Origin: Lysobacter alkalisoli
Lineage (GTDB): Bacteria > Pseudomonadota > Gammaproteobacteria > Xanthomonadales > Xanthomonadaceae
Direction: 5' to 3'
Assembly: GCF_006547045.1 (NCBI RefSeq)
Contig: NZ_CP041242.1
Location: forward strand, 1-64,000
Length of the DNA stretch: 64,000 bases
Of this stretch, positions 38,685-47,291 are shown one piece after another. Below the pieces are notes generated by a model. It ran no database searches and was not told the DNA's origin. It saw only the letters and a list, made by a program, of their open reading frames with translations. A program made the position numbers and the translations under genes. Positions within the stretch are counted from its first letter, which is position 1. Each line of letters begins with the position of its first letter.

Positions 38685-39560
38685 TCAGTCGAGCCCGGCC
38701 AGGAACCGTTCGATCGCCGTCACGCTCTCGGGTTCGTCCAGTGTCGGCGCATGGCCGCGGCCGGGAATCACCGCACTGCGCAGATCCGGGTGGGATTCCT
38801 GCATTCGCTGCAGCGTCGCCGGCGCCAGGATGTCCGAATGCGCGCCGCGCAGCACCAGCATCGGCACGGGTGCCAGCGCCGCGAACAGCGGCCACAGGTC
38901 CGGTGCTGCGGTGACGGCCTGCGCGGCGCGGCGGATCTCGGGATCGTAATCGGCGCGTGGCACTCCATCGGCATCCTCGCGATAGCCGAGCCTCGCGAAA
39001 TCGGCCCACTGGGCGTCGTCGAAGTCCGGGTAGGCTGCGCCATAGATCTGCCGTGTCTGTGCGATGGCCTCCTCCCAGTCCCGTGCCGGCGTCTGCTGGC
39101 CGACGTAGCCCTGGATGCGCCGGACGCCTTCCGGCGCGACTTCCGGCCCGATATCGTTGAGCACCAACCCGCGCACCAGCCCGGGCTGTGCGGCGGCCAT
39201 CAGCATGCCGACCAGGCCGCCCAGCGAAGTGCCGATCACCGCCACTGGCCCGGGTGCGAGCGTCGCCAGCAGTTGCAGCAGATCTGCGGCATAGATCTGC
39301 GGCTGGTAGTTGTGCCAGTTTGGGTCGTGGTCGGAGCGCCCGCGACCGCGCAGGTCGGGCGCGATGACCCGGTAGCGGGCCGACAACCGCCGCGCCAGCG
39401 TGTCGAAGTCGCGGCAGTTGCGCGTCAGGCCGGGCAGGCAGAGCACCGCAGGTGCGTCGGCCGCGCCGTACTCGCGGCGATACAGGCGCAGCCCATCGGC
39501 AGTCGAATGGAAGGTCTCGGAACAGCTTCCGACGGAAGCATGGACGGCAGAGGCGGACAT
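38685..39560 (-). CDS. Cytoplasmic-type alpha/beta hydrolase
   Basis: The 291-residue product is a classic alpha/beta hydrolase: oxyanion region LPGLTRN, DLRGRGRSD, nucleophile elbow GTSLGG, acid in RGAHSDIL and catalytic histidine in GRGHAPTLDEPE. No clear signal peptide is present. It lies 18 bases after the receptor gene and 84 bases before the secreted esterase, all on one strand, so an operon for uptake and hydrolysis of an ester or lactone is likely. Confidence 0.85.
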   Translation of the reverse strand: MSASAVHASVGSCSETFHSTADGLRLYRREYGAADAPAVLCLPGLTRNCRDFDTLARRLSARYRVIAPDLRGRGRSDHDPNWHNYQPQIYAADLLQLLATLAPGPVAVIGTSLGGLVGMLMAAAQPGLVRGLVLNDIGPEVAPEGVRRIQGYVGQQTPARDWEEAIAQTRQIYGAAYPDFDDAQWADFARLGYREDADGVPRADYDPEIRRAAQAVTAAPDLWPLFAALAPVPMLVLRGAHSDILAPATLQRMQESHPDLRSAVIPGRGHAPTLDEPESVTAIERFLAGLD

Positions 39561-39578
39561 GGATACTCCAGGTTGGAT

Positions 39579-41828
39579 TCAGAAGCTGTAGCTGACGGCG
39601 AGCGTGTAATGACGCGGCCAGCCGTAGTAGGCGGTCTGGACATTGGCCACGCTGGAGAATTCCTGCGCATCGGTCTTGTAGACCTTGTCGGTGAGGTTGC
39701 GCACACCGGCGCGCAGCTGCCAGCGCTCGTCCGGCGAATCCCAGCGCGCAAATGCGCCGACCACCGCATGGGCGGGTTGCCGCAGCGCGTCGCGGTTGTC
39801 GACGCTCAGCCAGGTTTCGTCGCGCCAGGACACGTCGCTGCCGACGGTGAACCGGCTGCCGTTGCCAAGCGAAAAGATCCGGCTCAACGCCAGTTGTGCG
39901 GTCCAGCGGGGCGAGAACGGCACGTGATCGTGCAACCCCGCCAATGCCGGATCCAGCGTCACCCGCGGGTCGTCGAAGCGATCGTAGCGCGCGTCCATCC
40001 AGCCCAGCTGCGCGCTCAGCCGCAGTCCCTGGCCGAACAGGGCCACGCCCTCGAACTCGACGCCGTCGATGGACATCCGTGCGGCATTGAGCACGGGAAA
40101 CACGAAACTCGGCGTCGGAGAGGCCGGGTCGGTCACATCCGCCACCCGTGCCTGGAAGTCGCGATAGTCGCTGTGGAAAACGGTGACGTTGCCGCGCAAC
40201 CGGCCGTTGCGCGACTGCGCCTTCAGGCCCAGTTCGTAGGTCCAGACGTACTCGGGATCGAACGGCGCGGTTTCGGCGTCGCTGCCGGCGCGCCCGTTGA
40301 AGCCGCCGGACTTGAAGCCGCGGTTTGCCGAGACGTAGCCCGTCACGTGCTCGCCGAAGGCCCGGCTCAGGCTCAGCGACGGTGTCCATGCGCTCCAGCT
40401 CGCATCGGCCTGGAAGGAGAATTCGCTGTTGAGCGGCGGCAGTCCGGTGATCGCCGCAACGTTGCGCGCATAGTCCTTGCGCTCACGGGTGTAGCGCAGG
40501 CCCGCCGACAGGGTCCAGGCCGGTGCGAACTCCCAGTCGACCTGGGCGAACGCGGCGGCGCTGTCGCTGCTCTGGCGCTCGTCGCTGACGGTCCGGTACG
40601 GCACCGGCAGGCCCATGAAGGTCAGCACGTCATCGCTGGTCACGTCCTGGCTGCCGTTGAACTTTTCCTGCAGGTAGTAGAGGCCGTAGACCGCGCGCAC
40701 GCGGCCGCCGGCGTCGTACTGCAACTGCAGTTCCTGGCTCCACTGGTGCTGGTCGAGCGTGGCGAGGGTGTCGCCGAGACGGAAAGGCGAAGCATCGATG
40801 TCGATCGCATACGCCGCGTCCAGATCGCGGTAGGCACTGATGCTCTTCAGTCGCCACGCGCTGCCGCCATCGAACGACAGCGTGGCGGCCACGCCCTGAT
40901 GGGTCAGGCGCTGCCGGCTGCCCGGGGACAAGGATGTGTCGGAGACGAAGTCGTAGTCGCCCGGGCGGGGCGTCAGCAGCAGCCGGCGCGCGCCGGTCGC
41001 CAGTTCGGTCTGGAACAGCGGTGCTTCCGGATTGCCGAGCGATGGCGCGTTGCGCTGGCGGGTATAGTCGGCGCCGATCGTGGCCGAGAACGCATCGCCG
41101 GAACGCAACACCAGTTTCAGCCGGGCCGCCTCGGAGCCGTCGTCGTTGTAGCGGCGCCCATCGCTGTCGCGCACGTAGCCGTCGTTGTCGGTGCCGATCA
41201 CCGCCAGGCTTGCCGAGGCGCTGGCACCCAGCGGCGCGGCTGCGTAGCCCCGCACTTCGGCACGGCCATGGTCTCCGACGGCGGCTTCGACTTCGGCCGT
41301 CACCGAGTCGCCCGGCTCGCGGGTGACGACCCGGATCGCTCCGCCTGTGGAGTTCTTGCCGTACAGCGTCCCCTGCGGCCCGCGGAGCACCTCGATCCGT
41401 TCGATATCGAACAGATTGAACAGCGCGCCCTGGATGCGCGAGTAGTAGACATCGTCGATGTACATGCCTACGCCGGGATCGAATGTCGGCAGCGCATCGG
41501 GCTGGCCGATGCCGCGGATGAACACGTTGGCCGACGAGGCGCTGCCGCGCCCCTGCACGATGTTCACGTTCGGCGCCGCGCCCTGCAGGCCGCCCAGTCT
41601 GTCGGCCTGCAGATCGCGCAGGTCGAGGGCGTCCAGTGCGGTCACCGCGATCGGCACGCGATGCGCCGACTCCTCGCGCCTGCGTGCGGTCACGGTCACC
41701 GAATCGAGCGTCTTCGCATCCGCCGCGGGTCCGCTGGCCGCTTCCTGCGCCGACTGTGCCTGCGACGGCGTGGCGAACACCGCTCCCATCCCCACCCCGA
41801 TGCCAATAGCCAGTGCCCCGATCCGCAT
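39579..41828 (-). CDS. TonB-dependent outer-membrane receptor
   Basis: From MRIGALAIG, with GAGGAGGGG upstream, the product is 749 residues. It has a signal peptide (cut near SQAQS), a TonB-box region TLDSVTVTARRREES, a plug domain (about 50-170, FIRGIGQPDALPTFDPGVGMYIDDVYYSR, VLRGPQGTLYGKNSTGGAI) and a 22-strand barrel that ends in the aromatic signature LAVSYSF. The plug pattern is that of the large FyuA/PupB-like class that serves many substrates, not only siderophores. Divergent AraC regulator and downstream hydrolases suggest a substrate-specific locus. Confidence 0.93.
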   Translation of the reverse strand: MRIGALAIGIGVGMGAVFATPSQAQSAQEAASGPAADAKTLDSVTVTARRREESAHRVPIAVTALDALDLRDLQADRLGGLQGAAPNVNIVQGRGSASSANVFIRGIGQPDALPTFDPGVGMYIDDVYYSRIQGALFNLFDIERIEVLRGPQGTLYGKNSTGGAIRVVTREPGDSVTAEVEAAVGDHGRAEVRGYAAAPLGASASASLAVIGTDNDGYVRDSDGRRYNDDGSEAARLKLVLRSGDAFSATIGADYTRQRNAPSLGNPEAPLFQTELATGARRLLLTPRPGDYDFVSDTSLSPGSRQRLTHQGVAATLSFDGGSAWRLKSISAYRDLDAAYAIDIDASPFRLGDTLATLDQHQWSQELQLQYDAGGRVRAVYGLYYLQEKFNGSQDVTSDDVLTFMGLPVPYRTVSDERQSSDSAAAFAQVDWEFAPAWTLSAGLRYTRERKDYARNVAAITGLPPLNSEFSFQADASWSAWTPSLSLSRAFGEHVTGYVSANRGFKSGGFNGRAGSDAETAPFDPEYVWTYELGLKAQSRNGRLRGNVTVFHSDYRDFQARVADVTDPASPTPSFVFPVLNAARMSIDGVEFEGVALFGQGLRLSAQLGWMDARYDRFDDPRVTLDPALAGLHDHVPFSPRWTAQLALSRIFSLGNGSRFTVGSDVSWRDETWLSVDNRDALRQPAHAVVGAFARWDSPDERWQLRAGVRNLTDKVYKTDAQEFSSVANVQTAYYGWPRHYTLAVSYSF

Positions 41829-41998
41829 GTTCCCCTCCTCATTGCTCTGCCCGCCAGTTGTAGCGGTTGCGCGGCCTTCGCGTTTCGCCGCGCCGGTACC
41901 GGCACTTGTCCGCAACCGCACCTGTCATGGCGCAATGCAGCATGCGCCAGGCAAGGGTGGACCTAAGATGGCCCCTGGTCGTGAGTGGGAATGCGGCG

Positions 41999-42937
41999 AT
42001 GTATCTGCTGGAAGCGGGAAGACAAGGGCGGCGGCCGGTGCCGGGCTGGCGCACCATGCGCGGGCCGGACTGGGGCGAACTGGACGTGCGCGCGACGCGG
42101 CCGGACTGGCGCCTTGAACGGCTTGGCACCCAGCCGCTGGGTCCGCTGCGCTACAACCACTTCGCCCTGTCCGGGCTGCACCTGCGGCGGACGCCAAGGC
42201 ATTTGCGCGAAGAGGCGCCCAGCTATGTGCTGGCGATGCCGCAGGCCGGCGCCTCGCGCAGCCGGATCGACGGCCAGGAGATCGAGGTCGCGCCGGGCAG
42301 CATCTATCTTCTGCACGGCACCGTGGCCGCCGAGATCCATCCGCAGGGCAACTACGAGACCTTCAACCTGCAGATTCCCGCGCATCTGCTGCAGCAGCGT
42401 GTGTCCAGCCTCCCGAAAGCGTACTCGGCCGCGCTCGACGGCAGCGATCCGCGCGCGGACCTGCTCGGTCGCTACGCGCGATACGTCAATCGCGTCGCCC
42501 GGGACCTGCGCGACGACGAGGCCGCCCTGCTGGCGGGGCAGCTGTGCGACCTGGTCGCGCTGATGCTGCGGGGCGATGAGCGTGCCTGTTGCGACGACCG
42601 CTCGCTCGCGGCTGCGCACAAACGACGGGTGCTGGAGTTCATCGCGGCCCGCTACGCGGATGAAGACCTGTGCGCCGATACGATCGCCCGCTGCTGCGGT
42701 ATTTCGGAACGCTATCTGTACAAGCTGTTCCATGACAGCGGCCAGTCGGCGATGGAGCGGTTGCGCGTGCTGCGGCTGGAAAAGGCGCACGCGATGCTGG
42801 GCGGTTCCGCGCTGTCCCAGCTGCCGGTGTCGGAGATCGCCTATCGCAACGGCTTCCGTTCCCTGTCCAGCTTCTGTCGTGCGTTCCGGCAGCGCTATGG
42901 CATCACTCCGGGCGAGTTGCGACGGACGGCCGTCTAG
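41999..42937 (+). CDS. AraC family transcriptional regulator
   Basis: The product is 312 residues from MYLLEAGRQG. Its N-terminal effector domain (about 40-170) includes PGSIYLLHGTVAAEI, and its C-terminal AraC domain (about 215-312) has two helix-turn-helix motifs (DTIARCCGISERYLYKLFHDSG and VSEIAYRNGFRSLSSFCRAFRQRYGITPGELRR). Earlier in-frame starts reach back to 41867. It is divergent from the receptor gene with 170 bases between. A 12-bp palindrome GCCGGTACCGGC at 41892-41903 lies in that gap. It probably controls the receptor-hydrolase genes. Confidence 0.88.
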   Translation: MYLLEAGRQGRRPVPGWRTMRGPDWGELDVRATRPDWRLERLGTQPLGPLRYNHFALSGLHLRRTPRHLREEAPSYVLAMPQAGASRSRIDGQEIEVAPGSIYLLHGTVAAEIHPQGNYETFNLQIPAHLLQQRVSSLPKAYSAALDGSDPRADLLGRYARYVNRVARDLRDDEAALLAGQLCDLVALMLRGDERACCDDRSLAAAHKRRVLEFIAARYADEDLCADTIARCCGISERYLYKLFHDSGQSAMERLRVLRLEKAHAMLGGSALSQLPVSEIAYRNGFRSLSSFCRAFRQRYGITPGELRRTAV

Positions 42938-43072
42938 GGCGGCATCGCCGTCGGAATCGCCACCTGCATGCCGGTCGATGGACATCCCGCGATGTCCGGC
43001 ATTAGCATGCGGCGTGCCCCCGTGGAAGCCGGGCGCCGGTTTCCACAGCCCTCTTCGATGCCCGGACCCGAC

Positions 43073-43522
43073 ATGGAAGCCAACAAGAACCCGGGGTTGC
43101 TATCCATCTGCCTTGTCGGTCTGGCGTGTTTCGCGCTCCCGGCCGGCGCGCAGTCGCCCGCCGACGATGCAACGCGGGCGCAATTTTTCGAGCACGCACT
43201 GCAACTGCAGGAGCATGAGGGCCGGTGCCGGCTCGCTTCCGATGGCGGCTATCTCGACCTGCTGCTGGAGTGGCCCTGCCGGTTCCACCTCGACAGGCAT
43301 GGTGCGCTGCGGATACAGCCGGTCGGCAATTCACATGTGCTGCTGGTGGAGAGCAGTGAAGCGATGCCTCCTCCGCACCGCGACTGCCGCACCGTGGTGC
43401 AGGCAGTCGGAAGCGACAGTCATGGCCTGAAGGCCTCGCCCGTGGTCAGCCGGGTAGCCGCCTGTCCGCCGTTCGAGTGGGATGCAAAGATGTTCATCGG
43501 CCTGTTCGAGCCGGGAGCCTGA
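43073..43522 (+). CDS. Small exported protein of unknown function
   Basis: From MEANKNPG the product is 149 residues with a signal peptide (hydrophobic LLSICLVGLACFALPAGAQ, cut near residue 24). The mature part has four cysteines (GRCRLAS, EWPCRF, HRDCRT, AACPPF) that could form two disulfides. An extension of 35 codons upstream is open but would bury the signal. I do not recognise a family. Confidence 0.6.
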   Translation: MEANKNPGLLSICLVGLACFALPAGAQSPADDATRAQFFEHALQLQEHEGRCRLASDGGYLDLLLEWPCRFHLDRHGALRIQPVGNSHVLLVESSEAMPPPHRDCRTVVQAVGSDSHGLKASPVVSRVAACPPFEWDAKMFIGLFEPGA

Positions 43523-43541
43523 ACGCCAGGCTGGCGCAGGC

Positions 43542-44211
43542 ATATCCCAGGACTACACGTTCCTGTTCGGGTGCAGGGAGCGCTTCCTGCGAAACGCTGT
43601 TGCCCGGCTCTGGGAGGCGTTGAGCGCCGGGGGCTACAGCGTCGGGCCGGTCCTGACCCGGGTCGATGTGGAGGGCGGCGATTTCGCCCTCGGCGATGAA
43701 CAGTGGCCAAGCCGTGGCGGAAGGTCGCCTGGTGACGTCCTGCGGGGGGATGGGTGAGGTCGATGGACTGAATCTGGATTTCACCTCCGGGCAGTTTGCG
43801 TTCGAGTTGACGGCAGCACGATTGCCCGGGCCGCACTGTGTCGTCCTCGCGAGCATTCCGATGCGCTGTTGCCGCAGGCTGTATCGCGAGCAAGACCTGG
43901 AAAGGATCGATTCCGTTCTGGCGCGGATTGCTTCCGCTTTTTCCGCGCGGGCAGCGGTCGGGGCCATTGAGTACGATGGCGACTACGGCCAAGCTCTTTC
44001 TCCGGACCGCCTGGAAGCGTTGTTTCGCGCCAGCATGACCGATGCCGCGGTGCTGCGCGAAGCCGGCCTTGATCTTGTCGCCGGCCGGCAAGAACTGGTG
44101 GGGCACCGAGGCCACCTTCCCGGGCCATCCGGCGAACTGTCGCTGCGCCGCACATCGTGTGGCTGGTGGTTCCTGCAGGAGCGGGCGACGCTGGACATAT
44201 TCGCACTTTGA
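43542..44211 (+). pseudogene. Frameshifted gene of unknown function
   Basis: Two overlapping frames make one apparent protein of about 220 residues. The first reads QDYTFLFGCRERFLRNAVAR and on to VDVEGGDFALGDE. Near 43700-43720 the frame shifts by one base and continues as QAVAEGRLVTSCGGMGEVDG, then LDFTSGQFAFELTAA to the stop at 44211. No start codon is obvious at the 5' end, so this may be doubly damaged or contain a sequencing error. I do not recognise the family. Confidence 0.5.
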
Positions 44212-44363
44212 ACATCGCCCGGAGAGCGGGCATGACCTTTCCGGACCCAGGTCCGCGCGCCCGGTCGCCTGGACGGACGGCATGCCGCTAGAATCGCCGT
44301 CCCGCCGTGCCGGGTATCGCCGGTGCCGAGGCAGGAACGCCCCACAACGAGAAAGGACTGCAG

Positions 44364-45809
44364 ATGACCGAACCCAATTCCCCCGACGCCGCTTCCCCCG
44401 ACACCGTGTTCGATTCGATCGAGGCCGCCTCCGAGCGCTGGATCGATGAAGGACGTGCCTACAAGAAGGCACTCAACGACTGGCTCGACGGCATCTATAT
44501 CGATCGTCAGAGCCCGGCCACGCCGGAACCGGCCGAAAGCCGTCAGGACATGGCCGGATACGTACTGGAGCAGATCAGGGCCTTGAACCATCGCGGCGAG
44601 CATGCGCGGTTGCGCGAACTGTTTCCACCGGACAACGATCCGATGGACTGGGACGGCAAGGTATGGGCCGTATCCCAGGCCGCCTTTCTGCCCGATGGGC
44701 GCATTGCCTGCACCATCGGCATGCCGCATGAACCGCGGCGGGTGCATGTGCTGGAAGGCAACGACGCTTCCGTGCTGGAAGGCGCGATCCTGTTCGGCAG
44801 GTCGCACGACAAGCGCTACTTCGCGTTCGCCCACGTTGACCGCATCGAGGTCCGGCACGGCTGGGACGGTGAGGTCGTTGCCACGCTGCCGTATCCGGAC
44901 AGCTACGGCAATGCGTTCGCGCAGGCCCATCCCGACGTGCGCGACGGATTGCGCGAGCTCGACGGCGCGGGCTGGCGCATCCATCAGCTGGTCGTGTTTC
45001 CGGATGGGCGGCGCGTGGCCATGGCCAGCGCGGCCGGCATCTTCGTCGTCGGCGAACAGGGCGCGCAGTTGCTGGTGCCCGAGGCGGACGCCTATGCCCG
45101 TCAGCTCGACGACGACGACCCGGACGGGAAGGACGGCTTCGTCATGTCCCTCTCATACCCGCACGTCGACGTGTCGGCGGATGGACGCTACATCGCCACC
45201 GGCGAGCAGGACTCGTCGCACCTGATCTTCCACGAAGTCGATGGCGCATGGACGCAGATGGCGGCGGTGGAACCGCGCGCCTCCTATCCGTGCCTGGCCC
45301 GGTTCAATCATCTCCTCACCGATGCCGACGGCGTTCCGCAACCGGAGGTCGCGCTGGCATCGTGCCATTTTTCCAGGAGCGCCACGTTGTCGCTGCCGCT
45401 CGCGAACCTGAGCCCCGGGTTCGAGGCGTCGGGCTACGAGGCCGACGACACCCTGAACTACGTCGACGACCGTCACTGGGCATCGTCGCTGCTGCCATCC
45501 AAAGTCGGTTACTTCATCGGCGCGCAGAACGGTTACATCTGGATGAAGAGCCACCAGGGCTACCAGTTCGGCTACCTGCACGTCGGCGGCAGCGTGCTCG
45601 ACCTGGACCTGTCCGAAGACAGGAAGACCCTGCTGGTGGCCAGCTACAGCGGCCAGCTGGTGCAGTTCCGTGCACCGGACGAAGAGGTGCCGATGTTCAT
45701 CACCGAGAAGAACGTCGAACGTCCCGATCCCTACCTGATCACCAATTCACGGCTGAAGGACGTCAAGCGGCACCTGTTCCTGATCGACGAAGCGCCGATG
45801 GTCTGGTGA
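44364..45809 (+). CDS. WD40-like repeat protein
   Basis: The 481-residue product has no signal peptide. Its N-terminal 80 residues look helical (IEAASERWIDEGRAYKKALN), and the rest has WD40-like blades: VWAVSQAAFLPDGRIACTIG, IHQLVVFPDGRRVAMASAAGI, PHVDVSADGRYIATGEQDSS and VLDLDLSEDRKTLLVASYSGQ. AAAGGACTG precedes the ATG. It converges on a member of the propeller family (P7), and I infer it belongs to the same accessory cassette. Its exact role is unknown. Confidence 0.75.
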   Translation: MTEPNSPDAASPDTVFDSIEAASERWIDEGRAYKKALNDWLDGIYIDRQSPATPEPAESRQDMAGYVLEQIRALNHRGEHARLRELFPPDNDPMDWDGKVWAVSQAAFLPDGRIACTIGMPHEPRRVHVLEGNDASVLEGAILFGRSHDKRYFAFAHVDRIEVRHGWDGEVVATLPYPDSYGNAFAQAHPDVRDGLRELDGAGWRIHQLVVFPDGRRVAMASAAGIFVVGEQGAQLLVPEADAYARQLDDDDPDGKDGFVMSLSYPHVDVSADGRYIATGEQDSSHLIFHEVDGAWTQMAAVEPRASYPCLARFNHLLTDADGVPQPEVALASCHFSRSATLSLPLANLSPGFEASGYEADDTLNYVDDRHWASSLLPSKVGYFIGAQNGYIWMKSHQGYQFGYLHVGGSVLDLDLSEDRKTLLVASYSGQLVQFRAPDEEVPMFITEKNVERPDPYLITNSRLKDVKRHLFLIDEAPMVW

Positions 45810-45913
45810 CACGGCAGGAGAGATCATCGTGCCATTCGTGGCAGTACGGGCTGTTCTGCCACGAAGTTTGCGCAGAGGTGGGCTCCAAGAGTGCCTGCGT
45901 GCGCCGACATGGA

Positions 45914-46828
45914 TCAATTCATGATCGTTTGCCATTGGTCATTGCGAATCAGCCCGATCGTTCTGTCGGCAAATGACCACACCCCATCCGGTCCACCGCG
46001 AAGCACAGCGAACTGAAGGTCGTCAGCGCCCTCTATATGCAATGCGACCAAGGCTTGTCCAACGACCTTGTCGACTCCGGCCAGATGCGACACATGGATT
46101 TCTTCGCCATGGGCGGCAATCCCCCAATAGCTTCTTTCCGTATCCAAGGGCGGTATGACGGACCAACGATCGGTGTCGCCAACCAGTACAGTCCCCATTG
46201 CGCCTGCAATGGCATAGCGACCATCGTCAACTCGGCAGATGCTGGCAAGACCTTCGTCTGTGGGTAAATCAAGGGCAGACCAGCGGGTGCCGTCGAAATG
46301 TGCGGCGTAGCCATCGGAGGTTACGGCGATAAAGTCGTCTCGACTGCTGCCCGCGATGTCCTCGATCGTGACGTCACAGCCGGCGATGCTCAACTTTGGC
46401 AGCGTTTCGAACCGGTCGCCAAGCAAGCAGTAGGCCTGTCCGACAGACCCTGCGCAGATCACATCGTCACCAAGGATGCGGATTCTCCGGAGAGGTCCGA
46501 GATGGGCGACGGCAGCGTTTGGATACACCTTGCGGGTGGCCCGGAGTTCATCCTGAGTTGTCGGCGATTTCCAGTCGAAGCGCACGACGGAGCCGTTCTC
46601 GCCCAGGACATAGGCGGAACCGTCATCGGCGGCGTCAACCGAGAGAATGGCTTCGGAAGACAGCCCAAACTCGAGCCACATGTCCTGCCTTCTAATGCCT
46701 ACCCTGTTCCTGGGATCGTCGTAGTCGTCGCCGACAGTGCAGGCGGTGATGATGACGCCCTCGGCTGGACTGACGCCTTCCTGGATGAAGGCGCCTTCGA
46801 TGAACTCGGTATCCGGTATTCCACTCAT
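45914..46828 (-). CDS. Beta-propeller-like repeat protein P7 (divergent)
   Basis: From MSGIPDTEFIEGAF the product is 304 residues, the same length as the array members. It keeps weaker versions of their blocks: VICAGSVGQAYCLLGDRF, FIAVTSDGYAAHFDGTRW, YAIAGAMGTVLVGDTDRW, YWGIAAHGEEIHVS and GVWSFADRTIGLI. The DNA seems more A/T-rich than the genome core. It sits downstream of the remnant P8 on the same strand and 8 kb away from the main array. Confidence 0.75.
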   Translation of the reverse strand: MSGIPDTEFIEGAFIQEGVSPAEGVIITACTVGDDYDDPRNRVGIRRQDMWLEFGLSSEAILSVDAADDGSAYVLGENGSVVRFDWKSPTTQDELRATRKVYPNAAVAHLGPLRRIRILGDDVICAGSVGQAYCLLGDRFETLPKLSIAGCDVTIEDIAGSSRDDFIAVTSDGYAAHFDGTRWSALDLPTDEGLASICRVDDGRYAIAGAMGTVLVGDTDRWSVIPPLDTERSYWGIAAHGEEIHVSHLAGVDKVVGQALVALHIEGADDLQFAVLRGGPDGVWSFADRTIGLIRNDQWQTIMN

Positions 46829-46953
46829 CTTCGAGCAGTCCTGTGCTTGATGGTCATGCGTGGCATGGTGACATGGCTTGGCAAACAAGGTGATCTGATC
46901 GGCATGTTGTCCGGCCAATCGCGAAGCGGTTGCCATCGGTGGGATCCAGCCTG

Positions 46954-47211
46954 TCAACGGTTGTCCGGGTGGACGAGCGGGGTCCAGGTTCTGCCGTCGC
47001 AGGCGAGGATGTCCTCTTCGCCGATCGACCACAGGGTTCCTTCCCTGGCATGCAGCCGGTGTGTCGTCGCTTTGCGGCCGAGCCCGGTATCCACTGGCAC
47101 TATCCGGCCGTTCTCGACCTTGGCCAGACGGTTGTTGCCCGCCAGGTAGGGAGTGCCGCTGAACAGCTCGATCGAATACCAGTTGTCGTCGAAGCCGTTG
47201 CTGTCGACCAC
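46954..47211 (-). pseudogene. 3' remnant of a propeller paralogue (P8)
   Basis: The frame holds only the last blade of the family: NWYSIELFSGTPYLAGNNRL, then GRIVPVDTG, THRLHAREGTLWSIGEEDIL and ACDGRTWTPLVH, matching the C-terminal 75 residues of P2-P6. The other three quarters are absent, and the phhA gene ends 80 bases upstream, so a deletion or insertion joined these ends. No start is expected to be functional. Confidence 0.7.
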
Positions 47212-47291
47212 GTACGACCGCAGATATGCTTGTTGAGCCGTGATCCGTCCCGGATTGCCTGGCCCGGAAGGTCGACGTCAGATGAGCCCCT

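Noticed and set aside
37761-41966. A 1401-codon open frame on the plus strand opposite the receptor and hydrolase genes
   Set aside because: It is the antisense shadow of GC-rich genes with proven domains on the minus strand; the translation is low-complexity H/R/Q/A-rich with no domain.
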